DNA of 64,000 bases from Nodosilinea nodulosa PCC 7104 (GCF_000309385.1 NZ_JH976537.1:4896695-4960694); one strand, 5' to 3'; shown: positions 27,274 through 37,844, counted from the first letter of the stretch. A program made the numbers and translations. Notes: generated by a model from the sequence alone, not told the origin.

Positions 27274-28101
27274 TTAGGCCGATTCTACCCAGATAGGGTC
27301 ATTGCAGCGGATGCGGCCTGGTCGTAAAGCCGTGGCTCGAATGCCTGCAATAACGCGGTTGTGCTTCGCTGTGGTGCGTAGAATGCCGAGATCGGCGGGC
27401 AGCTCAGACTGGGGCAGGGTCGTCATCACACAGCGGGGACAGCCGGTGAATACCCTGAGCTGAGCTGCCTCCCCAATCTGTAGGGTCTGATTTACCCAGC
27501 CCTCGTCGATGAACCCCCCGGCGCTCCCTTCGGCGGGCTGAATTACGATGTTGGGGCGAAATCGGCGCGCATCGAAATTGTTGGTGGGGCTGAGGGCCGC
27601 CAGCTGGGCCAGGGTCGCCGTTGAGATGGCATGGACATGGCAGGCATCAAAGAAGGTGCCCTCCGGCATGACAATGTGCGTCACGGTGTCCTGGTAGGTG
27701 GTGCCTGCGACCTCCGGCCAGTAGTGTTCAATGCTCGCGCCCTCCCTGGCGGAGGATATGAGCTGCACAGGGCGCCCCAGGGCATTGGAGAGCAGCTCAT
27801 TTAGAGCGGGACTGAGGCTGCTGGTGCGGCGTCCGTCTGGGAGGGTAATTTCAACGGTGGAAGGGCCGGTTTTGGGTGAGGATTCGGCCACTAGGCTGGC
27901 TTGAAAATTCAGCAGCCTGGCCCACTTTTTGGGATTTTTAGCGCTGGCTACCCTCTGATGCTGCTCATCCCAAAGGGCATAGGCGCGATCGCCCCAAAAC
28001 CCTCGATCGGTCAGCTCCAGCTCTGGGACACTCTCCCCCAGCATCGATTTGACGGGGTAGCGCCACAGGGCTTTTACGGTACCAATCAACGTTCTAGGCA
28101 T
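27274..28101 (-). CDS. MOSC domain protein with N-terminal beta-barrel
   Basis: The protein has 275 residues from MPRTLIGTVKALWRYPVKSM (an in-frame start seven residues earlier, at 28122, is possible). The N-terminal MOSC_N barrel motif YPVKSMLGE and RGFWGDRAYALWDE is clear. The C-terminal MOSC domain has DARRFRPNIVIQP and a conserved cysteine in FTGCPRCVMTT, the residue that binds molybdenum cofactor in mARC-like proteins. Likely a molybdenum-cofactor-binding reductase-like or sulfur-transfer protein; the substrate is unknown. Its position between ureG and urtA on the same strand suggests a place in a nitrogen gene neighbourhood, but no direct link is visible. Confidence 0.88.
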   Translation of the reverse strand: MPRTLIGTVKALWRYPVKSMLGESVPELELTDRGFWGDRAYALWDEQHQRVASAKNPKKWARLLNFQASLVAESSPKTGPSTVEITLPDGRRTSSLSPALNELLSNALGRPVQLISSAREGASIEHYWPEVAGTTYQDTVTHIVMPEGTFFDACHVHAISTATLAQLAALSPTNNFDARRFRPNIVIQPAEGSAGGFIDEGWVNQTLQIGEAAQLRVFTGCPRCVMTTLPQSELPADLGILRTTAKHNRVIAGIRATALRPGRIRCNDPIWVESA

Positions 28102-28157
28102 GATCTTGACCCTAGCAAGCAATCGGCGTAGCGATGGAGAATTGATCCCGCTATATC

Positions 28158-28784
28158 CTACAGAACGGGCACAGCGGCAGGCCCTAGCGCTGCATGGTGC
28201 TGAATAAAGTCAACGATGGCGGCCAGGCCAGCTTTTGTTTTGAGATTGGTGAAGCCAAAGGGGCGATCGCCCCGCATTTTACGAGCATCTCGCTCCATCA
28301 CCTCCAGGCTGGCCCCCACCAGCGGGGCCAGGTCAGTTTTGTTGATCACCAAAAAGTCAGATTTGGTGATCCCCGGCCCGCCCTTGCGGGGGATTTTGTC
28401 TCCGGCGGCCACGTCGATAACGTAGAGAGTCAGGTCCACCAGTTCTGGGCTAAAGGTGCTGGCCAGGTTGTCGCCGCCGCTCTCCACAAACACTAGATCG
28501 AGCGGGTGAAAACGGGCCTCCAGGTCTTCGATCGCCACCAGGTTCATCGACGCGTCTTCGCGAATGGCGGTGTGGGGGCAGCCGCCGGTCTCGACCCCGA
28601 CAATGCGATCGGGGCTGAGCGCCTGACTGCGCACCAAAAACTGGGCGTCCTCCTGGGTGTAGATGTCGTTGGTGACGACCGCGATCGAGTAGCGATCGCG
28701 CAACGCCTTACACAGGCTATCCACCAGGGCCGTCTTGCCCGAGCCCACCGGACCTGCCACCCCAACGCGAAAAGGAGTCGTCAT
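28158..28784 (-). CDS. ureG: Urease accessory GTPase UreG
   Basis: A SIMIBI GTPase that delivers nickel and drives urease activation. P-loop [15 protein letters not shown], the nickel-binding [14 protein letters not shown] (Cys-Pro-His), [17 protein letters not shown], and the guanine motif [12 protein letters not shown] are all present. Start 28784 ([11 protein letters not shown]) has AAAGGAG upstream on the minus strand; an ORF start at 28799 is five residues longer. 208 residues, normal. No other urease gene is in the window, so the remaining structural and accessory genes must be elsewhere. Its product works downstream of the urea importer encoded next to it: imported urea is hydrolysed to ammonia and CO2. 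Confidence 0.95.
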   Translation of the reverse strand: MTTPFRVGVAGPVGSGKTALVDSLCKALRDRYSIAVVTNDIYTQEDAQFLVRSQALSPDRIVGVETGGCPHTAIREDASMNLVAIEDLEARFHPLDLVFVESGGDNLASTFSPELVDLTLYVIDVAAGDKIPRKGGPGITKSDFLVINKTDLAPLVGASLEVMERDARKMRGDRPFGFTNLKTKAGLAAIVDFIQHHAALGPAAVPVL

Positions 28785-28828
28785 GATCGCTAAATTCAAT
28801 TTTTAGGATGCTTTGTATCTTACACCCC

Positions 28829-29416
28829 TTACCCTCGTAGCCCCTGTCGGAAAGTCCTGGCAGCATCTAATCGAGATGTCTCAGCCATCAGCACGCAGCG
28901 CGCGAGGAGGTCGATATCGAGGCAAGACAATTCAGGAATCTGGCTGTGGTTAACCTGGTGATATTCCCCTTGACTGAGGTGATAGAGGCTCAGCAGTCCG
29001 TCTTCCCAAAACCAAACTTCTGGCACCCGTAGTATCTGATACCGCCTTAGCTTAGCCGTAGTGCCACTGGTGAACGTCACCTCAATCGAGAGATCGGGGA
29101 TCGCTTTGGGGCCGCCCATGCAGTAGGACTCGTCAGCCTGGGCAGAGGCCTCCCCCTCCCGTTCCTGATCCATTGACCCAGTAGGGTAAAACTCTATGCC
29201 CTGCTCGACGAAGAAAATCTCTAGCAAAAACGCGATCACCGACTTAAAAAATTCGTGCTCGCGTCCTGGCATGAGAACTTCAACCGTACCGTCGCAGTAA
29301 AACAGCCGCACCCCTGGGCAGTCTTCTAGCCCCTTCTGGATCAGCTTGAACTGTGCCCAGCTGCGATCGGAGTACGTCACTCGCTGGTCAGTGCTGGGGC
29401 TGAGAGCTTGTGGCAT
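28829..29416 (-). CDS. Uma2-family (DUF820) nuclease-like protein
   Basis: The protein has 195 residues with the Uma2 fold of the PD-(D/E)XK superfamily: an N-terminal helix (SDRSWAQFKLIQKGLED), RLFYCDGTVEVLMPGREHEF, and the active-site-like PDLSIEVTFTSGTTAKLRRYQIL with VPEVWFW. In many members the core reads PDLVVEV...K; here PDLSIEV keeps the Asp and Glu, and a Lys follows in TAKLRRY. Uma2 genes are hugely expanded in filamentous cyanobacteria and their function is unproven. The gene stands alone 44 bp upstream of ureG; whether it is cotranscribed is unclear. Confidence 0.9.
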   Translation of the reverse strand: MPQALSPSTDQRVTYSDRSWAQFKLIQKGLEDCPGVRLFYCDGTVEVLMPGREHEFFKSVIAFLLEIFFVEQGIEFYPTGSMDQEREGEASAQADESYCMGGPKAIPDLSIEVTFTSGTTAKLRRYQILRVPEVWFWEDGLLSLYHLSQGEYHQVNHSQIPELSCLDIDLLARCVLMAETSRLDAARTFRQGLRG

Positions 29417-29640
29417 GGTGGATAACCTGTCTATCCTTTAATCCTACTGCACACAAAAGTTCCCAGAATATACCAAGAACCTGGGGAGTTGGGCTGACCC
29501 AGGCCAGCAACCCGGATTCTTTTGCGGTGGCTGTTTACTCTAGCCAAACCAAGCTTAGAAATAGAGTCTTCCCACAGGCAAAACCCCACTTCTAGGCTTG
29601 GTTGAGGTTTATGAGTCCAGAAACCGAGCTGTTTGAGACC

Positions 29641-30933
29641 CTAGCTGTACTTCTCGTTGGAGGCGGTCTCCAGGTCAAACAGCACTTGGAGGGTTTGCAT
29701 CGCCCGCTTGCGGGCTTCGATATCGCGCTGGGCGCGCAGCTGCACCATGGGGTCGTGGAGAATTTTGTTGACGATGCCACGGGTGAGGGCTTCGATGACC
29801 TCCTGGTGCTTTTCGGCAAACTCGCTGCCCAGGCGCGAAAGGGCCTTCTCTAGCTCCTGCTCGCGGATAGTCTCAACCTTGCTGCGCAGGCTGCTGATGG
29901 TGCTGACGGTATCCAGGGAGCGCCACCAGTCCATAAAGCTTTCTACCTCCTGGTCGAGCAAAGCCTGGGCCTCCATGGCCATGCGGCGGCGGCTGGCCTG
30001 GTTCTGGGCCACTACGGCCTTGAGGTCGTCCACGTTAAAGGCGTAAACGTTATCCAGTTCATTGGCGTTGGTGTGCACATTCAGGGGCACCGCGATGTCA
30101 AACAGCATCAGGGAACGGCTGGAATCCACCAGCGCCACCAGGTTTTCGCGGTGGAGCAGCGGCTCGGTGGCGGAGGTGCAGGTGAACACCACATCTGAGA
30201 CCTGCACCGTTTCCAGCATGGTGTCGAGGGTGCCGGTGCGAATGTCGGCGTCGGGGAACTGCTTGGCCAGCTCGTTGGCCCGATCGACGGTGCGGTTGAG
30301 GATGGTGATGGTGCAGGAGTCTTTAGAGACCAGGTGCTGCACCAGCAGACGGGCCATTTTGCCTGCGCCCAGAATGCTCACGTGGCAGCTATTTAGGTGG
30401 GGCACCTTCATGCGGGCCAGCTCCACCGCGGCGGAGCTGATCGAAACCGCTCCGGTGCCAATGCTGGTTTCGCTGCGCACCCGTTTACCGGCGGTGAGCG
30501 ACTGCTTGAGCAGGCGATCGAGCACCCGGCCAATGCTCTTGTGCTGCTGGGCCAGCTGGTGGGCGTGTTTGACCTGGGCCAGAATTTGGCCTTCCCCCAG
30601 CACCAGGCTGTCGAGGCCTGCGGCAACGCGCATGAGGTGGGTAATGGCGTCCTGGTGCAGCAGAATAAACAGGTGCTGACGCAGCTCGTGCAGGGGCAGG
30701 CCGCTGTGCTCAGAGAGAAACTGAGTCACTTCTCGAATGCCCTGCTCGGTGGCCTCGGTGACGATGTGGATTTCGAGGCGGTTACAGGTGCTGAGAATGG
30801 AGACTTCATCGATGTGGGGACAATGGGTGAGATGGGCGATCGCGTCTCCTGTCTGAGCCGTCGGAATGCTAAGTTTTTCGCGAATTTGCACCGGGGCAGT
30901 TCTATGGCTCAGGCCAATTACGGCGATATTCAT
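29641..30933 (-). CDS. hemA: Glutamyl-tRNA reductase HemA
   Basis: NADPH-dependent reduction of glutamyl-tRNA to glutamate-1-semialdehyde, the first committed step of heme and chlorophyll synthesis. The catalytic Cys50 lies in [10 protein letters not shown]; the NADPH-binding motif is [16 protein letters not shown]; the dimerisation helices occupy the C-terminus ([21 protein letters not shown] onward, shown in part). 430 residues, normal. A strong ribosome-binding site (GGAGGAAGA) precedes the ATG at 30933. The upstream region, 187 bp to the edge of an IS1634-type insertion, must hold the promoter, so the insertion may affect its regulation. Confidence 0.96.
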   Translation of the reverse strand: MNIAVIGLSHRTAPVQIREKLSIPTAQTGDAIAHLTHCPHIDEVSILSTCNRLEIHIVTEATEQGIREVTQFLSEHSGLPLHELRQHLFILLHQDAITHLMRVAAGLDSLVLGEGQILAQVKHAHQLAQQHKSIGRVLDRLLKQSLTAGKRVRSETSIGTGAVSISSAAVELARMKVPHLNSCHVSILGAGKMARLLVQHLVSKDSCTITILNRTVDRANELAKQFPDADIRTGTLDTMLETVQVSDVVFTCTSATEPLLHRENLVALVDSSRSLMLFDIAVPLNVHTNANELDNVYAFNVDDLKAVVAQNQASRRRMAMEAQALLDQEVESFMDWWRSLDTVSTISSLRSKVETIREQELEKALSRLGSEFAEKHQEVIEALTRGIVNKILHDPMVQLRAQRDIEARKRAMQTLQVLFDLETASNEKYS

Positions 30934-31120
30934 TCTTCCTCCACGCGTTTATAGTCACCTAATTTAGGGTGTCGGCATCCCCCCTCGCTAGCACCATGGG
31001 GTTGCTAGGGTGAGCCAGGGCCAAGGGTTACACCGTACACAATTGCCAATATGTTTGAACTTAGAGATAAATAGGGTCCGACTCAAGGAAACTCAACAAA
31101 AGTCCATCAAAAACTGTGAA

Positions 31121-32914
31121 CTCACGGTTCGCTCATTTTTAAATGAGGTCAGCCAATTGGGATAGGTTAGGGCTATGGATACCCCCCTAACCGTTATCAC
31201 CGAACGGGTTGACGATATTCCCCTGTTGCTGGCCCAACTGCAGCGGATGGACGTGCAACCCCTGCTCGACGACTACTTTCCGACCCATGGGAACTGGCAG
31301 GGGCTCAGCTTAGGCCATGTGGTGATAGTTTGGCTGAGCCACATTTTGTCCCAAGCGGATCACCGGTTAAACCCCGTGCAGGCCTGGGTAGAGCGACATC
31401 AGGAAACCTTGCAACAGGGCTTGCAGCAACCGGTTCGCGCCCTTGACCTGAGTGACGACCGCCTAGAAAGCGTGTTGCGATATCTCAGTGATGATGCCCA
31501 ATGGGCGTTGTTTGAACCGGCGTTGAATCAGCGTCAGATTCAGGTGTATGACCTGCACCCCAAACGGCTGCGTCTGGATAGTACCAGCGTCAGCGGGGAT
31601 TGGACGGTCAATGAGTCAGGGCTGTTCCAATATGGCCATAGCAAAGACCATCGCCCCGACCTGCCCCAACTGAAGCTGATGCTGGCGACGCTAGATCCGC
31701 TGGGGCTACCGATAGCGACCGAGATTGTCTCCGGGCAGCGCGCCGACGACCCGCTCTACATTCCGGCCATCGGGCAGGTGCGTCAGACCCTCAGTCAGTC
31801 TGGGTTGCTCTACGTGGGTGACAGCAAGATGGCCAGTCTAGCGACCCGTTGCTTTCTCCAGGCCACAGGCGATTACTATCTCTGTCCGCTCGGTGGGACT
31901 CAACTCAAGGCGGAGGCGATGCAGGCCTACCTAGACCCAGTGGAGCAAGGGGCCGTTGAGTTGCAGGAGATTCACTACGACTATGCCGACGGTCACACCG
32001 CGCTGATTGCCCGAGGCTATGAGCAGACCCAGACCCGCACAGGAGAATGGGACGGACACACCTGGACGTGGTCAGAGCGGCAATTGGTCGTGTACTCCTT
32101 GGCTTATGCTCAATCCGCCCAGCAGGCCTTCCAAGCTCGACTTGAGCACGCCCAGACGGCCTTAGCGGCGCTCAACCAATCGGGGCGCGGCCAGAAAGCC
32201 TTTCCCGATGAGGTCGCCTTAGCGCAAGCCGCCGAGGCGATTCTCACCCGCTACCGGGTCAAGGCCTACGTTCAACTCACCTACTCACAACAGGTGGAGC
32301 AACACGCTGTGCGTCGCTACCGGGACCGCCCGGCTCGGATGGTGGAGCACCGTCGATTCCAGGTGAATGGCACCCTAGAAACTGAGGCCATCAACCAGCA
32401 GATGCAAACCTTGGGCTGGCGGGTCTATGTCACCAATCATCCCGCAGCGGCATTATCGTTGCCTCAAGCCGTGACGGTCTACCGCCAAGAATATCTGGTG
32501 GAGCACAGCTTTAGCCGACTCAAAGGGCATCCCCTCTCCCTCTCCCCGATGTACTTACAGCGTGAAGACCATATCAAGGGATTAATTCGCTTACTCTCGA
32601 TGGGGTTGCGGCTGTTAACGCTGGTGGAGTTTCAGATGCGTCAAGCCTTAGCTGGTCACCAAGAAACCCTCTCAGGGCTATATATCGGTAATCCCAAGCG
32701 GGCGACGGCACGTCCGACAGCCGAATTACTGTTGGCCAGTTTTCGCGACATTACTCTAGTCATGGTGAATGCACGAGGGCAGACCTATGCCCATCTGACG
32801 GAGCTGACGCCTTTACAGCAGCAGATCTTAAAGGCTCTCAACTTCCCGGTAAGTATTTACACCCTGCTGGGGCCCGTATCTGACGAACCACCTTAGAAAT
32901 GAGCGAACCGGGAG
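31121..32914 (+). mobile_element. Complete IS1634-type insertion sequence
   Basis: A 1794-bp element with 22-bp terminal inverted repeats, at 31121-31142 and 32893-32914. The outer bases read CTC(A/C)CGGTTCGCTCATTT, and the repeats match at 20 of 22 positions. It is flanked by a perfect 6-bp target duplication TGTGAA (31115-31120 and 32915-32920). The right repeat overlaps the transposase stop. Intact ends, duplication and transposase indicate a recent, possibly active insertion. Confidence 0.88.
31175..32896 (+). CDS. IS1634-family DDE transposase
   Basis: The protein has 573 residues. It starts with the DUF4277-type N-terminal domain (MDTPLTVITERVDDIPLLLAQL is its opening, given in part; then GLSLGHVVIVWLSHILSQADHRL). 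The DDE catalytic core, of the IS4/IS1634 type, has the first Asp in LRLDSTSVSGDW, the second in LLYVGDSKMAS, and the Glu in the YREK-like VYRQEYLVEHSFSRLKG. The frame is intact from end to end with no frameshift. It is transcribed away from hemA and toward the glpX terminator. Family assignment comes from motif layout and length; naming an exact IS would need a database. Confidence 0.88.
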   Translation: MDTPLTVITERVDDIPLLLAQLQRMDVQPLLDDYFPTHGNWQGLSLGHVVIVWLSHILSQADHRLNPVQAWVERHQETLQQGLQQPVRALDLSDDRLESVLRYLSDDAQWALFEPALNQRQIQVYDLHPKRLRLDSTSVSGDWTVNESGLFQYGHSKDHRPDLPQLKLMLATLDPLGLPIATEIVSGQRADDPLYIPAIGQVRQTLSQSGLLYVGDSKMASLATRCFLQATGDYYLCPLGGTQLKAEAMQAYLDPVEQGAVELQEIHYDYADGHTALIARGYEQTQTRTGEWDGHTWTWSERQLVVYSLAYAQSAQQAFQARLEHAQTALAALNQSGRGQKAFPDEVALAQAAEAILTRYRVKAYVQLTYSQQVEQHAVRRYRDRPARMVEHRRFQVNGTLETEAINQQMQTLGWRVYVTNHPAAALSLPQAVTVYRQEYLVEHSFSRLKGHPLSLSPMYLQREDHIKGLIRLLSMGLRLLTLVEFQMRQALAGHQETLSGLYIGNPKRATARPTAELLLASFRDITLVMVNARGQTYAHLTELTPLQQQILKALNFPVSIYTLLGPVSDEPP

Positions 32915-32927
32915 TGTGAACATGGCC

Positions 32928-32959
32928 AAAAAAAAGAGATGCGAGGATCCCGCATCTCT
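32928..32959 (-). terminator. Rho-independent terminator of the glpX transcript
   Basis: On the minus strand, a perfect 9-bp stem (AGAGATGCG at 32935-32943 on the top strand paired with CGCATCTCT at 32951-32959) is followed by a run of eight U (top-strand A, 32928-32935). It lies 8 bp outside the IS target duplication. Confidence 0.85.
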
Positions 32960-32975
32960 AGGTTAACGAATTAAA

Positions 32976-33093
32976 CCCCCTCAACTGAGGGGGGGGTCGA
33001 GTCCGTGAGTCACGACTTGGGCTGACTCATCTCCCCAGATCTATACGGCCTGAGACTGTCTTTTCACTCCCCCTATTAGAGGGCCAGGGGGAG
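32976..33093. other. Two more stem-loops between glpX and its terminator
   Basis: CCCCCTC (32976-32982) pairs with GAGGGGG (32987-32993) around an AACT loop; CTCCCCCT (33067-33074) pairs with AGGGGGAG (33086-33093). Together with the terminator at 32928 they make the 3' region of the glpX transcript unusually structured, for about 200 nt. No known RNA family was recognised. Confidence 0.5.
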
Positions 33094-33125
33094 CAGCTCA
33101 GACAACCCAGGGCAATTGGACCTGT

Positions 33126-34163
33126 CTACCGCAACTGTAGAGACTTGGGGGCATCGACCATGTGGATGGTATCGACAAAGCGGGCGGTCTTTGACTGGCT
33201 AGAGATAATCAAAGACTGGGTGCGGGCACCGCCATGGAAGAAGCGCACCCCTTCCATCAGCTCACCAGAGGTGATGCCGGTAGCGGCAAACAGCACGGTC
33301 TCGCCGGAGGCTAGCTCGTGGGCGTCGTAGACCTTATCTATATCGGTAATGCCCATTTCGTTGAGGCGGGCAATGTTGGCCTCTTTGCTTTCGCCAATCA
33401 GGCCGGTTTTGACCACCGCCGGATCGTAGATCAGCTGGCCCTGGAAGTGACCCCCCAGACAGCGCATGGCGGCGGCGCTGATCACCCCTTCGGGAGCAGC
33501 ACCGATGCCCATCAGCGCGTGGGTGTTGGTGCCCGAAAAGGCGCAGGAGATAGCGGCCCCGACGTCCCCGTCGCCAATCAGCTTGACGCGGGCTCCGGCA
33601 TCGCGAATTTCTTTGATCAGATCGTTGTGGCGATCGCGCTTCATGACCACGACCACCAGTTCGTCAATGCCGCGATCGAGGCACTCGGCTAAAATCTTGA
33701 GGTTTTCGGTGGCTGACTTATTGATGTCAACTTTACCCTTGGCCTGGGCTGGGGCGGCGAGCTTCTTCATGTAGAAGTCAGGGGCCGCAAACAGGCCCCC
33801 CTTCTCGGAGATCGCCAGCACTGCCATGGAGCCATTTTGGCCGTAGGCCACCAGGTTGGTGCCTTCGCAGGGATCGACGGCGATGTCAATTTCCAGCAGT
33901 TCGTCGGGGTTACAGAAATCCGAGGCGTTGGGCTGGGTGCAAATGCCCACCTCTTCCCCGATGTAAAGCATCGGAGCATCGTCCCGCTCACCCTCGCCAA
34001 TCACAATGCGGCCGCGCATGTGAATTTTGTTCATGCGTTCCCGCATGGCTTCTACGGCGACCTGGTCAGCGATATTTTTCTCGCCCTTGCCCATCCAGCG
34101 GGACGATGCGATCGCAGCCTGTTCGACAACCTCAATAATCTCAAGACCGAGGGTACTTTCCAC
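33126..34163 (-). CDS. glpX: Class II fructose-1,6/sedoheptulose-1,7-bisphosphatase
   Basis: GlpX-type bisphosphatase. In cyanobacteria this enzyme removes the 1-phosphate from both fructose-1,6- and sedoheptulose-1,7-bisphosphate in the Calvin cycle. Conserved regions: [36 protein letters not shown] (metal-binding Glu and Asp), the catalytic [40 protein letters not shown], and [20 protein letters not shown]. 345 residues, normal. The gene ends in a structured 3' region with a strong terminator. Its upstream neighbour, 96 bp away on the same strand, encodes an SLH protein and looks unrelated. Confidence 0.95.
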   Translation of the reverse strand: MESTLGLEIIEVVEQAAIASSRWMGKGEKNIADQVAVEAMRERMNKIHMRGRIVIGEGERDDAPMLYIGEEVGICTQPNASDFCNPDELLEIDIAVDPCEGTNLVAYGQNGSMAVLAISEKGGLFAAPDFYMKKLAAPAQAKGKVDINKSATENLKILAECLDRGIDELVVVVMKRDRHNDLIKEIRDAGARVKLIGDGDVGAAISCAFSGTNTHALMGIGAAPEGVISAAAMRCLGGHFQGQLIYDPAVVKTGLIGESKEANIARLNEMGITDIDKVYDAHELASGETVLFAATGITSGELMEGVRFFHGGARTQSLIISSQSKTARFVDTIHMVDAPKSLQLR

Positions 34164-34259
34164 GGGATCAATCCTCCAAACTGCCTATATTTAATGGGTT
34201 TTAGCGTTCCCCACCTCGACTTCTCAGTCTATCAGACGGTGGGATCAAGGCATAGAGAA

Positions 34260-35342
34260 TTACGGCACCGCATACTTGGAGTCTACCGGCGGCAGCTTGC
34301 CGCGCTGCACCAGCGCCTGGTGAATCATGGCTACAATTTCGGCCCGGGTGGCGGCCCGGGCGGGCTGAAGCTGATCGGGGTTGGGATAGTCGACGACTAA
34401 GGAATTTTCGGCGGCGGCGGCGACCTTGGGTTTGGCCCATTCGGGCAGAGGGCCGAGGTCGACAAACGCCTTTAGCGTTTGGTCAGGGTTGGGGGGAGCC
34501 TTGAGGCCAAGGCCGGTGACCAGGGACACCAGCACCTCGTAGCGGGGGACCGCCTGATCGGGGCGAAAATCGCCCTCGGGGTAGCCGTTCATAAACCCCT
34601 GGGCCACGGCGTTGGCGATCGCAGGAGCCGCCCAGTAGGTGCTGGGCACATCGCTAAAGGCCAGTACCGAGCCTTCCCGGGGAGCATTCCCAAAGGCCTG
34701 GCTCAGCAGCGCCGCTAGCTCAGCCCGGGTCAGGGGCTGATCGGGCTGAAACCCACTCTCGGGAAAATCGGGCAGATAGCCCTGGTCAAACATGGGCTTG
34801 ATAAAGGGGTAGGCCCAGTGGCTTGGCGGCACATCTGAAATGTCTAAAGGCTGAGTCGTCTCGGCAGCCCCGGTCGGCGGCGCGGCGGGGGCCGTAGCGG
34901 GCACGGCGGGCACGGGGCGCTCGGCGGTGGCCGCTGGCTGCCTGGGAACCACGGCACCGGGGCCTGGGCCGTTGTCAGCGCCAGGAAACCCGTCTGAGCT
35001 ACCGCGAAGATCGGGCTGGGAGCGATCGCCCGAACTCGCCCTCGGGCGATCGCTCGGCCCAAAGGTGGGCGACTCGATCTGACCAGTTTGTTCCTCCCCC
35101 TCGGGCCTCACCAGCGGCGACGAATCGCTCACCCGCCGCTGCAGTAAGCCAGCCTGTGCCATCAGACCCTGATTGCGCGATAGGCCCCACCACAGAATGG
35201 AGCCTATGCCCAGGAAGGCCAGCACCAGGGCCAGCAGTTCATCAAAGTCCAAAATGCGGTCTCGCGGAGAGCCGCCCCCAACGGGGCGGCTGGCATCGGG
35301 CTGGTTGGGCTGGCCGGGCTGGTCGGGGGGCAGATTTACCAT
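34260..35342 (-). CDS. SLH-domain membrane-anchored protein
   Basis: The protein has 360 residues. A short Pro-rich N-terminus is followed by one membrane segment (DELLALVLAFLGIGSILWWGL, about 34-54). A long low-complexity Pro/Ala/Ser linker spans about 70-165. Three S-layer homology modules follow: DVPPSHWAYPFIKPMFDQGYL..., DVPSTYWAAPAIANAVAQGFMNG..., and DLGPLPEWAKPKVAAAAENSL.... SLH repeats bind cell-wall polymers or peptidoglycan, so the protein probably tethers the cytoplasmic membrane to the wall. It is encoded directly upstream of glpX, with clpC 27 bp further upstream on the same strand. Confidence 0.88.
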   Translation of the reverse strand: MVNLPPDQPGQPNQPDASRPVGGGSPRDRILDFDELLALVLAFLGIGSILWWGLSRNQGLMAQAGLLQRRVSDSSPLVRPEGEEQTGQIESPTFGPSDRPRASSGDRSQPDLRGSSDGFPGADNGPGPGAVVPRQPAATAERPVPAVPATAPAAPPTGAAETTQPLDISDVPPSHWAYPFIKPMFDQGYLPDFPESGFQPDQPLTRAELAALLSQAFGNAPREGSVLAFSDVPSTYWAAPAIANAVAQGFMNGYPEGDFRPDQAVPRYEVLVSLVTGLGLKAPPNPDQTLKAFVDLGPLPEWAKPKVAAAAENSLVVDYPNPDQLQPARAATRAEIVAMIHQALVQRGKLPPVDSKYAVP

Positions 35343-35369
35343 GGAGCAGTTTGGCGATAACGTCCAGGG

Positions 35370-37844
35370 TTATCCTACCAGAGCGGGCTGGCGGACTGGG
35401 GTAACAACGGGGTTGCCATCGTCGCCAATGTCGAGCTGAGCCCGATCGCCCTGCTCCAGGGTGCCCGCCAAAATGGCCTCGGCCAGGGTGTCCTCTACCA
35501 GACGGGCGATCGCTCGGCGCATGGGGCGAGCGCCGTAGCGCTGGTCGTACCCCTCGCCCGCCAGCCTGGTGCGAAACGCATCGGATAGCGTAACGGCCAT
35601 CTGGCGATCGGCCAGGCGCTTGTTCACCTGCTCCAGCATCAGGTCGGCAATCTGGTTGACCTCATCGCGGGTGAGCTGACGGAACACGATGATCTCGTCG
35701 AGACGGTTGAGCAGTTCCGGGCGGAAGTACTGTTTCATCTCCTCGTTGACCAGGTTGCGGATGTTGTTGTACTGGCTGGTGGCCGCATCGGTGGTGGCCA
35801 GATCAAAGCCGAGGCCGGCCCCACCCTTCTCAATCACCTGCGACCCAATGTTCGAGGTCATGATGATCAGCGTGTTCTTGAAGCTCACCGCTCGCCCTTT
35901 GGCGTCAGTCAGGCGGCCGTCGTCGAGCACCTGCAAGAGCAGGTTGAACACCTCGGGGTGGGCCTTCTCGATCTCGTCCATCAAGATGACGCTGTAGGGC
36001 TGACGACGCACCGCCTCGGTGAGCTGGCCGCCCTCGTCGTAGCCGACAAAGCCCGGCGGCGAGCCGATCAGCTTCGACACCGTGTGGCTCTCCATAAACT
36101 CTGACATGTCCAGCCGAATCATTGCCTCTTCGGAGCCGAACAGGGCTACCGCCAGCGCCTTGGACAGCTCGGTCTTGCCAACCCCGGTGGGGCCAGAGAA
36201 GACCAGGCTGGCGATCGGGCGATCGGCGCTGGCCAGCCCCGATCGCGCCCGACGAATGGCTTTGGCTGCGGCCATAACGGCCTCGTGCTGGCCAATCACC
36301 CGCTCGTGGAGAACATCCTCCAGGTGCAGCAGGCGCACCGACTCGGTCTCGGTCATGCGGTTGACCGGAATCCCCGTCCAGGCAGCCACGATGTCGGCAA
36401 TGTTCTCCTCATCCACCGTGGGCTGGGCCGGGAGGTTGCCCGCCGCCGCTTCGCCGTATTCCGGGATGTCGGCCTGAAGCTGCTGGATCAGATCCTGCCG
36501 CTGCTCCCGCAGGGTCTTGGCCTTGCCAAACTCTTGCAGCTGAATCGCTTCGTCAAGATCTTTATTGACCTGGCGCAGCTGCTGCTTGAGTTCCTTGGAG
36601 GGATACTTGGGCATAAACCGCAGCTTCACCTGGGAGCCTGCTTCGTCGATCAGATCGATCGCCTTGTCGGGCAAGAAGCGATCGCTGATGTAGCGGTCAG
36701 AGAGTTTGGCGGCTGCCTCCAGCGCCCCATCGGTAAAGTTGACCTGGTGGAACTGCTCGTAGCGGCTGCGGACCCCCTGCAAGATCTCGATGGTTTCATG
36801 TACCGAGGGGGGGCCTACCGTTACGGGCTGGAAGCGGCGCTCCAGGGCAGCATCCCGCTCAATATATTTGCGGAACTCATCTAGGGTGGTGGCTCCAATG
36901 CACTGCATTTCGCCGCGAGCCAGGGCTGGCTTCAGCATGTTGGCGGCGTCTAAGCCCCCCTCCAAGGAGCCAGCGCCAATCAGCGTGTGAATTTCGTCGA
37001 TGACCAGCACTACGTCGGGGTCCTGGCGCACTTCTTCGACCAGCTGGGTGAGGCGCTCTTCAAAATCGCCCCGAAACCGAGTGCCCGAGACCAAAGAACC
37101 CATGTCCAGGCTAATCACGCGCTTGGTAATTAGCGCCTCCGGCACATCCTGGTTGACGATGCGCTGGGCCAGCCCTTCGGCGATCGCGGTTTTACCCACC
37201 CCCGGCTCACCCACCAGGATGGGGTTGTTCTTGGTGCGACGGCCCAAAATCTGCACGACGCGCTCAATTTCTTTAGTTCGTCCCACCACGGGGTCGATCT
37301 TGCCAGCGGCAGCTAAAGCCGTCAGATCGTTGCCAAATTCAGACAGAATTTTGCCTTTCTTGCGGGTGCTGTCGCGATCGAGATCGCGGCGACCGGCGGG
37401 CATGGCCGCCACCTCGCCCAGCTCTTGAATGATGCGAGTGCGCACCTTGGCAGGATCCACGCCCAGATTCGTCAGCACCCGGTAGGCGACGCTCTCGGCA
37501 TTTTGGCAGAGGCTCAGCAGCAGGTGGGCTGGCTCAATGTAGGGCGAGTCTACCTTGCGGGCCTCCTGAAAGGCCTGCTCAAACACCTGTTTGACCTTTG
37601 GCGTAAACGGAATTTCGGGGGGGACACTGCCGCTGCCTCGGCCAATAATCGCCTCGACCTCAGCTCGGGCGTCGTTGAGGTTAACCCCAAATTCCCCCAG
37701 CACCTTGGCCGACAGGGTGGCTTCCTCCTTAATTAGCCCCAGCAACAGCTGCTCGGTACCCACGAAGTTGTGGCGTAGCCGGCGAGCCTCTTCCTGGGCT
37801 TTCATGATGACGGCAATGGCAGTGTTGGTGAAATGTTCAAACAT
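35370..37844 (-). CDS. clpC: ATP-dependent Clp protease regulatory subunit ClpC
   Basis: The protein has 824 residues. A double Clp N-terminal domain (about 1-145) opens with [20 protein letters not shown]; then AAA-1 with [14 protein letters not shown] (about 212), the middle coiled region (about 400-470, [16 protein letters not shown]), and AAA-2 with [15 protein letters not shown] (about 550). The C-terminal small domain ends [18 protein letters not shown]100 unfoldase that feeds proteins to ClpP; ClpC is essential and the counterpart of the plastid stromal enzyme. The Walker B and arginine-finger regions of both modules look intact. The upstream 495-bp gap presumably holds its promoter. 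Confidence 0.96.
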   Translation of the reverse strand: MFEHFTNTAIAVIMKAQEEARRLRHNFVGTEQLLLGLIKEEATLSAKVLGEFGVNLNDARAEVEAIIGRGSGSVPPEIPFTPKVKQVFEQAFQEARKVDSPYIEPAHLLLSLCQNAESVAYRVLTNLGVDPAKVRTRIIQELGEVAAMPAGRRDLDRDSTRKKGKILSEFGNDLTALAAAGKIDPVVGRTKEIERVVQILGRRTKNNPILVGEPGVGKTAIAEGLAQRIVNQDVPEALITKRVISLDMGSLVSGTRFRGDFEERLTQLVEEVRQDPDVVLVIDEIHTLIGAGSLEGGLDAANMLKPALARGEMQCIGATTLDEFRKYIERDAALERRFQPVTVGPPSVHETIEILQGVRSRYEQFHQVNFTDGALEAAAKLSDRYISDRFLPDKAIDLIDEAGSQVKLRFMPKYPSKELKQQLRQVNKDLDEAIQLQEFGKAKTLREQRQDLIQQLQADIPEYGEAAAGNLPAQPTVDEENIADIVAAWTGIPVNRMTETESVRLLHLEDVLHERVIGQHEAVMAAAKAIRRARSGLASADRPIASLVFSGPTGVGKTELSKALAVALFGSEEAMIRLDMSEFMESHTVSKLIGSPPGFVGYDEGGQLTEAVRRQPYSVILMDEIEKAHPEVFNLLLQVLDDGRLTDAKGRAVSFKNTLIIMTSNIGSQVIEKGGAGLGFDLATTDAATSQYNNIRNLVNEEMKQYFRPELLNRLDEIIVFRQLTRDEVNQIADLMLEQVNKRLADRQMAVTLSDAFRTRLAGEGYDQRYGARPMRRAIARLVEDTLAEAILAGTLEQGDRAQLDIGDDGNPVVTPVRQPALVG

